Source: Diphasiastrum complanatum
Taxonomy: Eukaryota; Streptophyta; Lycopodiopsida; Lycopodiales; Lycopodiaceae
Direction of reading: 5' to 3'
NCBI GenBank assembly: GCA_029204225.1
Contig: CM055110.1
Span: 1,050,675 to 1,114,674, forward strand
DNA: 64,000 nucleotides
Of this stretch, positions 1 through 11,778 are shown one piece after another. Below the pieces are notes generated by a model that was given only the letters and a program-made list of their open reading frames with translations, did not search any database and was not told the origin of the DNA. Both the position numbers and the translations under genes were made by a program. The first letter of the stretch is position 1, and every line of letters starts with the position of its first letter.

Positions 1-1103
1 AGGATATCTATATGGAGCAGCCACAAGGGTTCATCAAGCATGGAATGGAGAACAAAGTATGCCATCTCCAAAGAAGCATCTATGGCTTGAAGCAAGCCTC
101 GAGATCTTGGAATTCAAGACTACATTGCTATCTTATTTCACTTTCTTTTGTTCAAAGTGAATATGATCCCACTCTTTACATTAAGTTTGATGATTTTGGT
201 ATTGTACTTTTACTCATTTATGTAGATGACATCATCATTAGTGGAAATAGTGTTGATGGTATTGAAAAAATCAAGATAGATCTATCCTTAGAGTTCAAGA
301 TGGTAGATCTAGGGTGTCTTCACTTCATCTTAGGCATAGAAGTACTTAGAGGGTCTGATTTTATCTTTATAAGTCAAGTAAACTATGCTCAAAGTCTTTT
401 GAAGATGTTTAAGATGGAAGTATGCAAAAGTGTTGACACACCAATGGAGCAAGATGTAAAAGTGCCAAATGAAGATGATGAAAGATCCTTCATGGACATC
501 ACTTTGTTTAGGCAACTTATAGGTTCCTTAATGTGGATCACTATAACTAGACCAGATCTTAGCTTTAGTGTATGTATGTTGAGCCAATCCATGCAAAAGC
601 CATTGAATATCCATTGGAAAAAGGCTAAGAGGATTCTAAGATACATCTCGGGTACATTGGATTTTCTGATTCTATATAGAGGAGATGTGATTAACCTTCA
701 TGCATTTAGTGATTCAGATTTTGCAGGGGACAAGAGGGATAGGAAATCAACAAGTGCCTATTCAACTTTCATAGGAGAAGGTGTGGTTTCATGGCTTTCA
801 AAAAAGCAAGAAACTATATCTCTATCTTCAACCGAGGCCGAGTACAAAGCTTTGACAACCACTACAAAGGAGGTACTTTGGATCAAGAGATTATTGGTGG
901 AACTATAGATCATGGATTCAGAGGAGGCACCAATCATCTACAATGACAATATATCAGCCCAACACCTTGCATCTAACCCAATCTTCCATGCAAGATCTAA
1001 GCACATTGAGATATGCCATCACTTTGTGAGAGAAATGGTGCAAGCCAAGGAGATTGCTTTGGAGCATGTTCCAAGCAATGAATGTGTAGCTGATTTAAGA
1101 TAA
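1..1103 (+). pseudogene. Copia family A pol fragment A1 (RT and RNase H)
   Basis: This is the 3' part of a Ty1/copia polyprotein, cut on the left by the window edge and on the right at about 1093, where similarity to copies A2-A4 stops inside the RNase H tail. It starts within reverse transcriptase, contains the YVDD catalytic motif (around 217-228), continues through the RT thumb and enters RNase H (FSDSDF, then STEAEY). A TAG stop at 906-908 replaces a lysine codon that is intact in A3 and A4; the frame then resumes at 912. The sequence matches 10580-11672 of A2 almost base for base and shares that stop. It encodes no functional protein alone. Confidence 0.93.
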
Positions 1104-1503
1104 AATCTTACTGTAGTTAAAGAGAAGCCGAAGTCACATGTACAGTATGTAGCACCTTTTCATGTTCACATTTTTAGGTATCGGAGTGAACGATCTAGAG
1201 GCATCACGAATATTGGGAACACTCAAAGAATCAAAAGTAGCCCTAGTGACCTTGTATATATGTTGAATGGAAGGGTGCGAAAAACGTAAATCAAAATTCA
1301 TAAAATCAAGAAAAATACAAAAAGATTATTGTTGTGATATGGAACTCACCCAAGAACTTGGGACGTATACATTGAAGGTAGACGGAGCCTGTAGACATTG
1401 TAGAACAACTAATCAGACAGATCTTGATTCTACTAACAAAGTGCGCAATTTACTTGACAAAGGATGAGAAAGAAATGAACGCGAACTCAAAACATTTCTA
1501 TTC
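1094..1503. other. Junction region, possibly decayed family-C gag
   Basis: The family-A sequence ends near 1093 and a different sequence begins. A short lysine-rich frame lies at 1267-1467 (66 codons) upstream of a gag zinc-knuckle region, so it may be decayed gag. I see no motif in it and no LTR or target-site duplication at the junction. Confidence 0.35.
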
Positions 1504-1960
1504 GTGATCAACTCGAAAAAATTTGCGAAGGATTCGCGAAATTTGTCTTGCAGTTGCAACAGATGCAAAAGATCAGGTCACACAGAAGAAAAGTGTTGGC
1601 TAAATCCAAAGATTGAATGCATTCATTGTCATAAACGGGGCCATGCAGCAATAGACTGTTATCAAAATCCCACAAACAAAAAGGAGCAGAATAGAAGCGA
1701 ATCTTCAGATTCAAACTATGTCGAAGACAAAGCAGAATGCTCCAGAGCAGCAAGAGACAAGGCAACAAGGAATTCAGCAGCTTATGGTAGTATTGATCTA
1801 TGGTGTTCATCTAATTCAATTCGAGAAGTAGTACTTGATTCGAGAGCAACCTCACATTTTGTTTTCTCGAAACAAATTTTGTCTAAGTACAAGAAGACAA
1901 ACTATTCGAGATTCATTATACTTGGAGATGGATCTAAACACATGGCTGATGGAACTAGTG
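1504..1960 (+). pseudogene. Copia family C gag/protease fragment C1
   Basis: A copia Gag C-terminus with two consecutive CCHC knuckles: a first Cys-rich unit at about 1555-1595 (CNRC...GHTEEKC) and a second at about 1617-1660 (CIHC...GHAAIDC). The start of a retropepsin follows, with its active site reading DSRATSH instead of the usual D-S-G-A, so the catalytic glycine is lost. A closely similar double-knuckle region sits at 59460-60165. At about 1958-1965 the sequence switches to family-B pol without a spacer. It is a fragment with no start region and is probably inactive. Confidence 0.8.
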
Positions 1961-4807
1961 TATTATGACTAAGAACTTGCTTAGTGTTAGTCAAATGATT
2001 GACAAGGGGCTTGATGTTGGGTTCATTGGAGATTCTTGTTTGATAAGTAAGTGTGGATCCTTGATTGCTAAAGGAAGAAGGCATGGTAAACTTTTCAAAC
2101 TGGATGCATGTGTGATCTCTAAGAGTGAAGGAGGTATGGCTAGAGAACAATTGACAAACCAAGAAGTTTGGTATAAGAGGTTGGGCCATCCCAATTTCAA
2201 ATCTTTGGAGGTAATGGCAAAAAAAGAGCATGTTCTTGATCTCCTTAAAATTCTTGTTGCAAATAATACATTTTTGTGAGCATTGTGCCTTGTCCAAATC
2301 TCATAGACTTGCTTATTCTAGATCTACTTCTAGATCTAAAGAATCTTTTCAACTTGTGTATTTGGATCTTCATTCTTTTAGTACAACTAGCAATGGTGGG
2401 GCAAAAATGTATGCAACTTTTATTGATGACTTTAGTAGGTATACTTGGGTCTATCTTCTTAAAACCAAGGAAGAAGTGTTTGCTGCATTTGTCAAGTTGA
2501 AGAATGAAGTGGAAAATCAACTCAATACAAAGATCAAATGCTTGAGATTAGATAATGGAGGGGAATACACTTCAAATAAGTTCAAATATTTTTGCATAGC
2601 ACATAGAATTAAGAGGGAGTACTCAAGTCCTAGAACTCCACAACAGAATGGAGTGGCAGAAAGGAAGTATAGAATCCTTTGTGAATGTGCCAAGGCGATG
2701 AGACTACATGCTAATCTTGCTAAGTCCTATTGGGGGGAAGCTTAAGCATGTGCTAACTATCTTTTTAATGGGAGGAAAAGTGCTTCTTTGAATGGAAAGA
2801 CTCCCTTTGGGGTCCTTTATGGTAGGAGGCCGAGTGTCAAGCATTGTAGGATCTCTAGTTGTACTTGTTTTGTCAACATCACTCTTGATGATAGAACTAA
2901 AGAAGATTCTTCATCAAAGAAGGGTGTGTTTGTTGGCTATAGTGAAGTAAGCAAGGCTTACAAAGTGTACATTCCTTCTACGATAAAAGTTGTCATAAGT
3001 AGGGATGTCATCTTTCATGAGAGAATGTTTCCAATGTTGTCAATGTTGATGATGATGTTGATGTGCCTAATAATCATCATGATGTGCAAGATGTCTTGGA
3101 TGAATGTGGAGATGCCACTCCAAAGCAACCCTCAAGGAGGACTTAAAGGCAAAGGACTAAGCCATCAAGGCTAACCTATGATGAAAAAGGAAAGCAAGTG
3201 GTGGAGAAATCTAACTTTGCTTTTCTTACCTCTTTTGATGAACCAACTTGTGTAGGTGAAGCAATTCAAAAGGAGGAATGGATCCAAGCCATGGATCATG
3301 AGCATCAAGCACTCATCAAGAACAACACTTGGAGGTTGGTGAAACTTCCAAAAGGCAAGAAGGCAATTGGGTGTAAGTGGATCTTCAAGATCAAGACAAA
3401 AGAAGATGGATCAATCAAAAGGTACAAGGCAAGATTGGTGGCAAAAGGGTATGCTCAAGAGTATGGCATTGACTATGATGAGACCTTTGCACCCGTGGCA
3501 AAGATGGTGACAATTCGAACCCTTATCTCTCTTGCAACTCTTTATGGTTGGGACATGTGGCAAATGGATGTTACTAATGCTTTCTTGAATGGTGATCTTG
3601 AAGAGGAAATCTACGTGGAGCATCCTGAGGGCTATGTTTCACATGATGATCCTAATCATGTGTGTTTCCTACAAAAGAGCTTGTATGGGCTCAAGCAAGC
3701 ACCAAGAAGTTGGTATGCTAAGCTCAATTCCTTCTTACTCTCTCAAAACTTCATCATGAGTGAGTATGATCATTCTCTCTACTTTAGATTGAATGATAAT
3801 GGTGACATCACTTTGCTTTTGATCTATGTTGATGACATAATCTTAATTGGTGATAGCAATGAAGATATAGATGACATCAAGATGGCACTTAAAAGTAAGT
3901 TTGAGATATAAGATCTTGGTAAGCTTCACTATATCTTAGGAATAGAGATTGTTAGGACTTCTAATTCTACTTTCATTTGTCAAGAGCAGTATTCTAACTC
4001 TATTCTAAAAAGATTTCATATGGAAAATTGCAAAGTAGTTTCTACTCCTATGGAATCAAATGTAAAGCTATCTACTAGAGGTAATGAAAGATCCGTCAAG
4101 GACATTACTCTCTATAGAGAGCTCATAGGATCTCTTATTTGGTTAACCATCACAAGACCTGATCTAAGCTATGTGGTTGGTAAACTAAGTCAATTCATCC
4201 AAGATCCTAGTGAGGCTCATTGGAATCTAGGAAAGAGAGTACTAAGGTACCTCTCGGGATCTATAGATTTTGGCATCTTGTGTGAAGGATCTTTACCTAG
4301 ACTTTGTGGTTTTTAGATTCAGATTTTGCAGGTGATCAAATGGATAGGAAGTCAAAAAGTGCCTTTGCAATATATCTTGGAGAGAGAACTATCTCATGGC
4401 TATCAAAGAAGCAACCTACTATCTCTCTATCTTCCACAGAGGCCAAATACAAGGCATTGACAACATGAACCAAAGAGATGCTTTGGATAAAGAGGATGCT
4501 ATTGGATATTCACTTGCTGGATTCTAAGAAGACACCAATCATCTATTGTGACAACCTTTCAGCCAAAAGCTTGGCAACCAATCTAGTTTTCCATGCTAGG
4601 AGCAAGCACATTGAGATTGCTCATCACTTTGTGAGGGATCAAGTCATTGCCAAAGAGGTGGAGCTTCAACTTGTCTCTTCATTGGAGTGTGTGGCTAATA
4701 TCTTCACCAAACCATTGGGAAAGGACCTGCATTATAAGAATAGATCTAATCTTGGAATGTGTTCAAGATCTATGTTAAAACTAGCATCCAATATTGAAGA
4801 GGGAGTG
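1961..4807 (+). pseudogene. Copia family B pol, copy B1, degenerate
   Basis: A Ty1/copia pol read in several frames. Order: pre-integrase region (TKNLLSV, then the HHCC His pair in YKRLGHPN) at 1965-2279; integrase core at 2230-2745 with the first Asp in FIDDFS, the second in LDNGGE and the Glu in NGVAERK; integrase C-terminal part at 2788 to about 3040; reverse transcriptase at 3198-3911 with QMDVTNAF and YVDD; RT thumb and RNase H start at 4020-4316; RNase H end at 4478-4810. Breaks include a frameshift near 2270, a stop at 2743-2745, a frameshift near 3040, a stop at 3909-3911, a frameshift near 4310 and a stop near 4467. The catalytic triads are still readable, so it is fairly recent but dead. 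It ends at a purine tract directly before the LTR at 4808. Confidence 0.9.
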
Positions 4808-5060
4808 TGAAAATTGTCAACATTTTCTAGCTAGTTTGAGGCCTAAATTGGCAATTTTTGTACATAGTTTTGGTACTGGATTTTCACACGTGTAAACTAG
4901 GCCTAAAGTTTTTTATTTACTGTATTTTCTCAGTATGAAGAAGTGTCAAACTTCATGCAAAGATCTTAGCCAGAACATTTGGGATTTTAGATCCATTCAA
5001 AGTCCACTTTTTCCATGTGGTGCAAGAGGAGCGAGGCTCTGGAGGCTGCCTACAGCTGTT
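4808..5060 (+). repeat. 3' LTR (part) of B1
   Basis: The LTR starts with TGTGAAAATTGTC right after the purine tract AAGAGGGAG and matches the LTR of B2 at 31167 for about 150 bp. It carries a degenerate copy of the CACGTG palindrome at 4883-4896. From about 4957 it resembles 37915-38010 instead. The 3' end is not resolved; no target-site duplication was found. Confidence 0.7.
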
Positions 5061-5770
5061 TTTCTATTATTTCTCTTAAAACAAAAGTTTTCATCTTCTG
5101 CTCGTACTTGAAGCATTACAAACTTTTTTTCTGCTCTTTTTTGTAGATAAAAGATCGCTTGTAGGGCACATTTACTATTGCTTAGCCTTGCATTGCTTGC
5201 ACAAATGCATAAGAAATTTATTTTTACAGATTTTACACACATAAGATTTTTTAAACTTGAAACACAGGGTAGATGTTGTTCAAATTTTCCCAGATTCTAT
5301 GATTTGTAGATTGCCTTTTATGTAATCCATACCATTCAAAGAATGGCCTTACTAGCTCACATTAACCTGTAAAACACTAATATTTGCTAGAAAATATTGC
5401 ATGAACATGTAAATCCAATAGAAACCTCATGCAAATATCCTATAAAAACCACCAACACTCACAACCAGTGATTAGTCTTTTTTGTGTTTCTTTTCCTGTT
5501 TTTTCTGAGATTCAAGCCCAAACTGGCTCAATAAAAAACAAAAGACAGCTAACAAAACCACCTAACCACTATTTGAAGAACAAAAAGTTGTAAAAACCAA
5601 CATTCCCTCTAATTGATCTCGTTGCTAAAAGAAAAGTGTCCCAAATGAAGTAAATGGCAACACAAGTGAATTGAAAACTAGAAATTTACTTCCTAAAAAC
5701 CGATATGATTTGTCTTAAAAATCGAACCGATTGTATATTTGGTAGTGCACTTACCACACAACTGATTACA
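5061..5770. other. AT-rich stretch without a gene
   Basis: No supported coding frame, LTR boundary or RNA gene is visible. The left part could be the remainder of the B1 LTR or its flank. Confidence 0.5.
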
Positions 5771-6128
5771 CGCTTTTGCATGGATTGGCTCAACCTACAT
5801 ACACTAAAGCTAAGATCAGGTCTAGTTATAGTAATCCACATTAAGGAGCCTATAAATTGCCTAAACAAAGTGACGTCCATGAAGGACCTTTCATTATCTT
5901 CATTTGGCACTTTTACATCTTGCTACATTGGTGTGTCAACACTTTTGCATACTTCCATCTTAAACTTCTTCAAAAGACTTTGAGCATAGTTTACTTGATT
6001 TATAAAGATAAAATCAAATCCTCTAAGTACCTCTATTCCTAAGATGAAGTGAAGACACCCTAAATCTAATCTCTTGAACTCTAAGGATAGATCTATCTTG
6101 ATTTTTTCAATACCATCAATACTATTTT
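5771..6128 (-). pseudogene. Antisense fragment of family-A reverse transcriptase
   Basis: About 360 bp on the minus strand match the RT thumb of family A (compare 33002-33358). The frame is readable in two pieces, from DGIEKIKIDL to the SFSVCRLSQSMQK segment, with many substitutions relative to A2-A4. It lacks the YVDD motif and both ends of the element. It is an old isolated piece pointing opposite to A1 and A2. Confidence 0.88.
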
Positions 6129-6304
6129 TGAAGAAACGAAATGTTTCCAACTACAAAGCCTTGCTAGCTTTTAGCCCTCAGCCTGACAAAGATGTTCAAA
6201 AAACTCGAACATCTGGAGACACAAAACACGAAGAGTTTCGCAAACACGAGAACCAACAGAGACAAAGACAAACGGTTTGCAAACACAAAAGATCCACGAA
6301 CGAG
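6129..6304. other. Left flank of A2
   Basis: Unassigned sequence ending in ACGAG, the left half of the A2 target-site duplication. It continues at 12461 after the A2 insertion. No gene seen. Confidence 0.5.
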
Positions 6305-6986
6305 TGTTAAAAATTCACAATTCTAGCTTGACTAGTTTTGGTCATATGACTTGTAAATAGTTAGATGGTCATGATGTGGCTTGTCACACGTGCCAAATAG
6401 CATAGGATTCCATTCATAAGGATGTTCTCAAGTAGACCTAAGTGTTAGAACCTTTGGAATGAGTCCAAATTATGCTTAGATACAAGGCAGAAAAAATAGG
6501 AGCTATTTTTGGTAATTTTTGCATTGTTGAGGGATCTCCAAGATTCCAACCCTAACTTGGTAGGGATGAAAGATCCACCAAAATTAGCATTAGGGATAGG
6601 TTTAGGGCTACTCATACCTGCCCAAAACCGTGATGGATCATGTATATATAGGTGATGATATCTCACCAAAATCAATCAAGCAATTTCATGTTTTTTTCTC
6701 TCATAATGGTGCAATTGCTCTCTATGTTCATAATTGTTTGAGTACTTGTGATTACTAATGATTATAGGATGAATGTATGTCTGGTGTACAGTACTCAGAC
6801 TGTGGGAGGCCGTACTTTCACACGTGTGAATCCTTCTTCAAGGATTTGGGCCATTTAGTGAGGTTCAAACATAGATTTTTGATGGATTTTGATGGTTCAA
6901 CTTGTGCTAATCTTATGAAATCATAATCTATTGTTTCCCTCATCATTTCAAGTGTTTTAGGATCCTTATTTGCTGTAATTTTTACA
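6305..6986 (+). repeat. 5' LTR of A2
   Basis: 682 bp, TG...CA ends. It contains a TATA-like box at 6643-6650 (TATATATA), a CACACGTG G-box upstream of it near 6388, and the palindrome TTCACACGTGTGAA at 6817-6830. Transcription presumably starts shortly after the TATA box, which would put the palindrome in the transcribed leader. Confidence 0.96.
6643..6650 (+). promoter_or_regulatory. TATA-like box in the A2 5' LTR
   Basis: TATATATA in an otherwise mixed context, 344 bp before the LTR end; the same block is present in all six family-A LTRs. It is the best candidate core promoter for the genomic RNA. The start site itself is inferred. Confidence 0.6.
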
Positions 6987-6999
6987 TGGTATCAGAGCC
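6987..6999 (+). other. Primer-binding site of A2
   Basis: TGGTATCAGAGCC directly follows the LTR with no spacer. It is the plant copia primer-binding site, complementary to the 3' end of initiator methionine tRNA. The leader that follows (to 7797) has no recognised gene. Confidence 0.93.
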
Positions 7000-7797
7000 T
7001 AAAGGCTGAAATTAGCTAAATCCTTGGTTTTCATTCAATTTGATCACAATTTTTTATCTAAATCTTGTGTAGATTGGATCTTAGCATCTAGTATTGATTC
7101 TAGAACTCAAAGTGAGTCAAATACATTGGAGATTGGTGTTGTGTGACTTCATTTGCAGGTGTTTAGGTGTCTAAAACCAGAGGCAAAGTTGAATTCAATT
7201 CACATTACCAAGATAGCAAGTTTTGCTTGCTCCAAGCATTGATTTCTAAGCAAGTTTTGGAGGTGATTTCATAGAGGAGGCTTTCTAGCATTCAAGGAGA
7301 GGGAAGATCAGAGTTTTGGGGACTCTTCAAGGCTGTTCTAAGGTGTAGTAGAAACCTCCTAAAGTGATTTAGGTTCAGTCCAACCATTGCTTGACTTATG
7401 CACCAAATTAGATCAATTTTTCATCAATTTTGATCATTTTTTGCTTGTGATTGGATAGTAGATTGTGTTGCATCCTCATTAAGTTCCATTTAGATCTTTT
7501 ACAAGTGATTTTGGAAGTATATTAGGTTGCTGAAATTCACTCTTGATCAGATCATTTGGAAGCTTTAATGTTCTTTATAGAAAGAGGGGCAATTCTACTA
7601 GTATTGTCTACTTCAATCAAGCAAGTGCATTGTTTCTAGTATTCTATGATTTGATTTTGTTAGAGATCATTCTTATATCTTTATAAGAAGTCTATTACTG
7701 ATCTTTTCAGGTTCCTAAGAAGTGGGATAAGGTAGACCTTCAATCAAATCAATAGAAGTAACCTTCATTTGTGTCAAGTCCTTGATTAGGAGACTAG

Positions 7798-10700
7798 ATG
7801 GCATCTATAAATGCATATCTTTTGGATACTAATGAAAGGCTCAACAAAACTAACTATTCCATATGGAAAGTTAGAATGGAATCCATCATGATCATGCAAG
7901 ATCTGATGGAAATTGTAAATGGTAAGGAGGGTGAACCTATTCATCCTCAAGAAAAATCCAAATACATCAAGAGGTGCAATGTTGCACTACATTGCATAAA
8001 AATGAATGTTGCAAATGAACTCTTAAGAGAGGTAGGATATTGCACTTCATCTCAAGATGCTTGGGATACTTTGCAAAAGGTCTATGAATCCAAGAACCAA
8101 ACTAGAATGTTAGCTTTGAAGAATCAAATCTATAGAAGCTATCAAAAGAAAGGAGAGAGTGCACATACTTTTGTCCTAAGAGTAAAGGAATTGAACAAAG
8201 AGCTAGCCTTTATAGGTGACCCTATCAAGGATGAAGAGCTTGTTCAACTCATATTGAATGGACTAAGCTTTGAATTTGACAATTTGGTTCAGGGATATGC
8301 AATTATGGGTAAGCTACCCATACTTGAAGAACTCCAAGGCACACTCATGGCCGAGGAATCAAGAAGGAGCCAAATGCAAGAGAGGATGGATAGGCTTTCC
8401 ATCCAAGGTGGAGATGACCAAGCTCTCTTCACCAAAGGCAAAGGCAAGTCCAAAGGCAAAGGATCAACATTCAATAAGTCTACAAAGCTTGAGGATCAAG
8501 AAGGACCCCCAAAGGCATCTCCATCAACCACCAAAGTCAAGAAGGACAAATCAAAGGTGAAGTGCTACTATTGTAGCAATATGGGGCATTATGCCTCGGA
8601 ATGCTTCAAGAGGAAGCAAGATCAAAGCCAAGCCAACATGAGCAAAGAGGAGGAGAAGGAGAGTTCACATGAGGACTCTCTCATGATGTCCATATTTTCT
8701 TCAACAAGCTTCAAAGGAGAAGAACCTTGGTGGATTGACTCGGGTGCTAGTTCACACATGACTAGTAAAAGGGAGTTTTTCTCTTCTCTCTTATCTTATG
8801 ATGGACCTATAAAGTCTATCTATACAGCAAATGATGAAGCTTGTAAGATTGAAGGAGTTGGTAGCATTCCCCTTTGCTTAGGATCTTCCAAAAAGATCAA
8901 CATAGAAGGTGTTTTGTACATTCCTACAATAACAAAGAATCTACTAAGTGTTGGCCAAATGGTAGACAATGGTTTCAATGTTGAATTTGCTTCAAATGAA
9001 TGTTTCATCAAGAAGAAGGGTAAGATAGTGGCTAAGGGCACTAGACTTGGCAAACTTTATAAGCTGGATGCATTTGTGGATACTAATGTTGTCATGTTGG
9101 CCGAGAAGAGCAAGATATCTACCTTTACTTTATGGCACAAAAGACTTGGACATGTCAACTCGGGTTCCATGGAGGCCATGATCAAGTAGGAGTATGCTTT
9201 AGGCCTACCAAGGTCTATTGGGAAGGAAGACAAGGTTTGTGAAGCTTGTGCCTTATCCAAGGCACATAAGAAGGTGTTTCCTAACTCCATCACAAAGTCA
9301 TCTCATCCTCTTGAACTCATACACTCGGATGTGCACATTGCTAGCACCAAATCTAAGGGAGGTTCATCCATGTTTTTAACCTTCATTGATGACTACTCAA
9401 GATATTGTTGGGTGTTCTTACTTTCCTTCAAGTCTCAAGTATTTGATACTTTTGTAAAGTTCAAGTTGTTTGTGGAAAAGCATCATAATCATAGCATCAA
9501 GATTCTTAGAAGTGACAATGGTGGAGAATTCATCTCCAATGAGTTCAAGGCCTTTTGTGAGGAGGAAGGGATCAAGAAAGAGACTTCTTGTCTTTACACT
9601 CCTCAACAAGATGGAGTTGCTGAAAGAAAGAATAGAATATTATGTGAATGTTCTAAGGCTTTAAGATTAGATGCTTGTTTGCCCAAATCCTTTTGGGGTG
9701 AGTCTCTTGTATGTTCAAACTACTTGATGAATAGGGTGTCTTGCAAAGCAATTGAAGGCAAAACTCCTTATGAGATGTTGTATGGAAAGAAACCCAATCT
9801 TAATCACTTGAAAGTTCTTGGGTGTATATGTTATGTGCATGTGCCATTGGAAACAAGAACCAAGGAGGATCCATCTTCCACAAGAGGGATCATGCTTGGA
9901 TATGCAAGCTCAAGCAAGGGCTACAAAGTCTATCTCCCATCCTTGAACAAATTTGTTGTTTCAAGGGATGTCATCTTTGATGAACATCATATGCATATGC
10001 TTGAAGAAGGCTCAAGTGCTCCAAAATCAAGAAGAAGATGGCCGAGGAGCAAGATCTTGGTTTTGAGGAGGAGCTCATGGAGGAGCAAGCACCAAACCCA
10101 CCTATCACACCAAGGAGATCTTCAAGGGCAAAAGTGGAGCCATCAAGGCTCACATATCAAGGCAAAGGACAGCAAGTTGAGGATATATCATCCACTTCTT
10201 ATGCTTTATCTAGTTTTGAAGAACCGTCTAATGTTGAAGATGCATTGAACTCCAAAGAATGGTATAAAGCTATGTTGGATGAGTATGATGCCTTGATTGA
10301 GAATGAAACTTGGTTGCTTGTTGAGAGACCTCAAAGGAATGTAATAGGATGCAAGTGGGTCTTCAAGCTTAAGTTGAATGCAAATGGGAGTGTTAACAGA
10401 ATAAAGCAAGATTAGTTGCAAAAGGTTATGCTCAAGAGAGAGGGATAGACTTTGAGGAAACTTTTGCACCCGTGGCCAAGATGGTCACAATAAGACTAAT
10501 CATTGCACTTGCATCACATTTTGGATGGATTCTATGTCAAATGGATGTCTCTAATGCTTTCTTGATTGGTTTTTTCGAAGAGGATATCTATATGGAGCAG
10601 CCACAAGGGTTCATCAAGCATGGAATGGAGAACAAAGTATGCCATCTCCAAAGAAGCATCTATGGCTTGAAGCAAGCCTCGAGATCTTGGAATTCAAGAC

Positions 10701-11764
10701 TACATTGCTATCTTATTTCACTTTCTTTTGTTCAAAGTGAATATGATCCCACTCTTTACATTAAGTTTGATGATGTTGGTATTGTACTTTTACTCATTTA
10801 TGTAGATGACATCATCATTAGTGGAAATTGTGTTGATGGTATTGAAAAAATCAAGATAGATCTATCCTTAGAGTTCAAGATGGTAGATCTAGGGTGTCCT
10901 CACTTCATCTTAGGCATAGAAGTACCTAGAGGGTCTGATTTTATCTTTATAAGTCAAGTAAACTATGCTCGAAGTCTTTTGAAGAAGTTTAAGATGGAAG
11001 TATGCAAAAGTGTTGACACACCAATGGAGCAAGATGTAAAAGTGCCAAATGAAGATGATGAAAGATCCTTCATGGACATCACTTTGTTTAGGCAACTTAT
11101 AGGTTCCTTAATGTGGATCACTATAACTAGACCAGATCTTAGCTTTAGTGTATGTAGGTTGAGCCAATCCATGCAAAAGCCATTGAATATCCATTGGAAA
11201 AAGGCTAAGAGGATTCTAAGATACATCTCAGGTACATTGGATTTTGGGATTCTATATAGAGGAGATGTGATTAACCTTCATGCATTTAGTGATTCAGATT
11301 TTGTAGGGGACAAGAGGGATAGGAAATCAACAAGTGCCTATTCAACTTTCATAGGAGAAGGTGTGGTTTCATGGCTTTCAAAAAAGCAAGAAACTATATC
11401 TCTATCTTCAACCAAGGCTGAGTACAAAGCTTTGACAACCACTACAAAGGAGGTACTTTGGATCAAGAGATTATTGGTGGAACTATAGATCATGGATTCA
11501 GAGGAGGCACCAATAATCTACAATGACAATATATCAGCCCAACACCTTGCATCTAACCCAATCTTCCATGCAAGATCTAAGCACATTGAGATATGCCATC
11601 ACTTTGTGAGAGAAATGGTGCAAGCCAAGGAGATTGCTTTGGAGCATGTTCCAAGCAATGAATGTGTAGCTGATCTACTTACTAAACCACTTCAAAAGAC
11701 ACCTTTTATGAAGTTCAGATCATCACTTGGAGTGATTAGTAAAGCAATGATTGAACCAAGCTAG
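7798..11764 (+). pseudogene. Gag-pol polyprotein of A2, broken
   Basis: The same polyprotein as in A3 and A4, disabled. The first part, 7798-9189, holds Gag (about residues 1-190), the CCHC knuckle (CYYCSNMGHYASEC), the protease DSGASSH site and the HHCC histidines. It ends at a TAG replacing a glutamate codon (9187-9189). Integrase follows at 9190-10023 in the same frame with its DDE residues readable. Small indels near 10024 and 10400 shift the frame. RT resumes at 10472 with QMDVSNAF and YVDD. RNase H ends at a TAG at 11486-11488, in the same place as in A1, and a final piece runs 11492-11764. The RNase H catalytic Glu is also changed (STKAEY instead of STEAEY). Confidence 0.95.
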
Positions 11765-11767
11765 ATA

Positions 11768-11778
11768 GTGAGGAGGAG
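11768..11778 (+). other. Polypurine tract of A2
   Basis: GTGAGGAGGAG immediately precedes the 3' LTR and is identical in position to A3 and A4. It serves as primer for plus-strand DNA synthesis in LTR retrotransposons. Confidence 0.85.

Noticed and set aside
6445-6675. 76-codon antisense ORF conserved in all six family-A LTRs (also 11919, 32037, 37508, 49448, 54924).
   Set aside because: The LTRs are nearly identical copies, so shared openness is not independent evidence of selection. It has no motif and no promoter on that strand.
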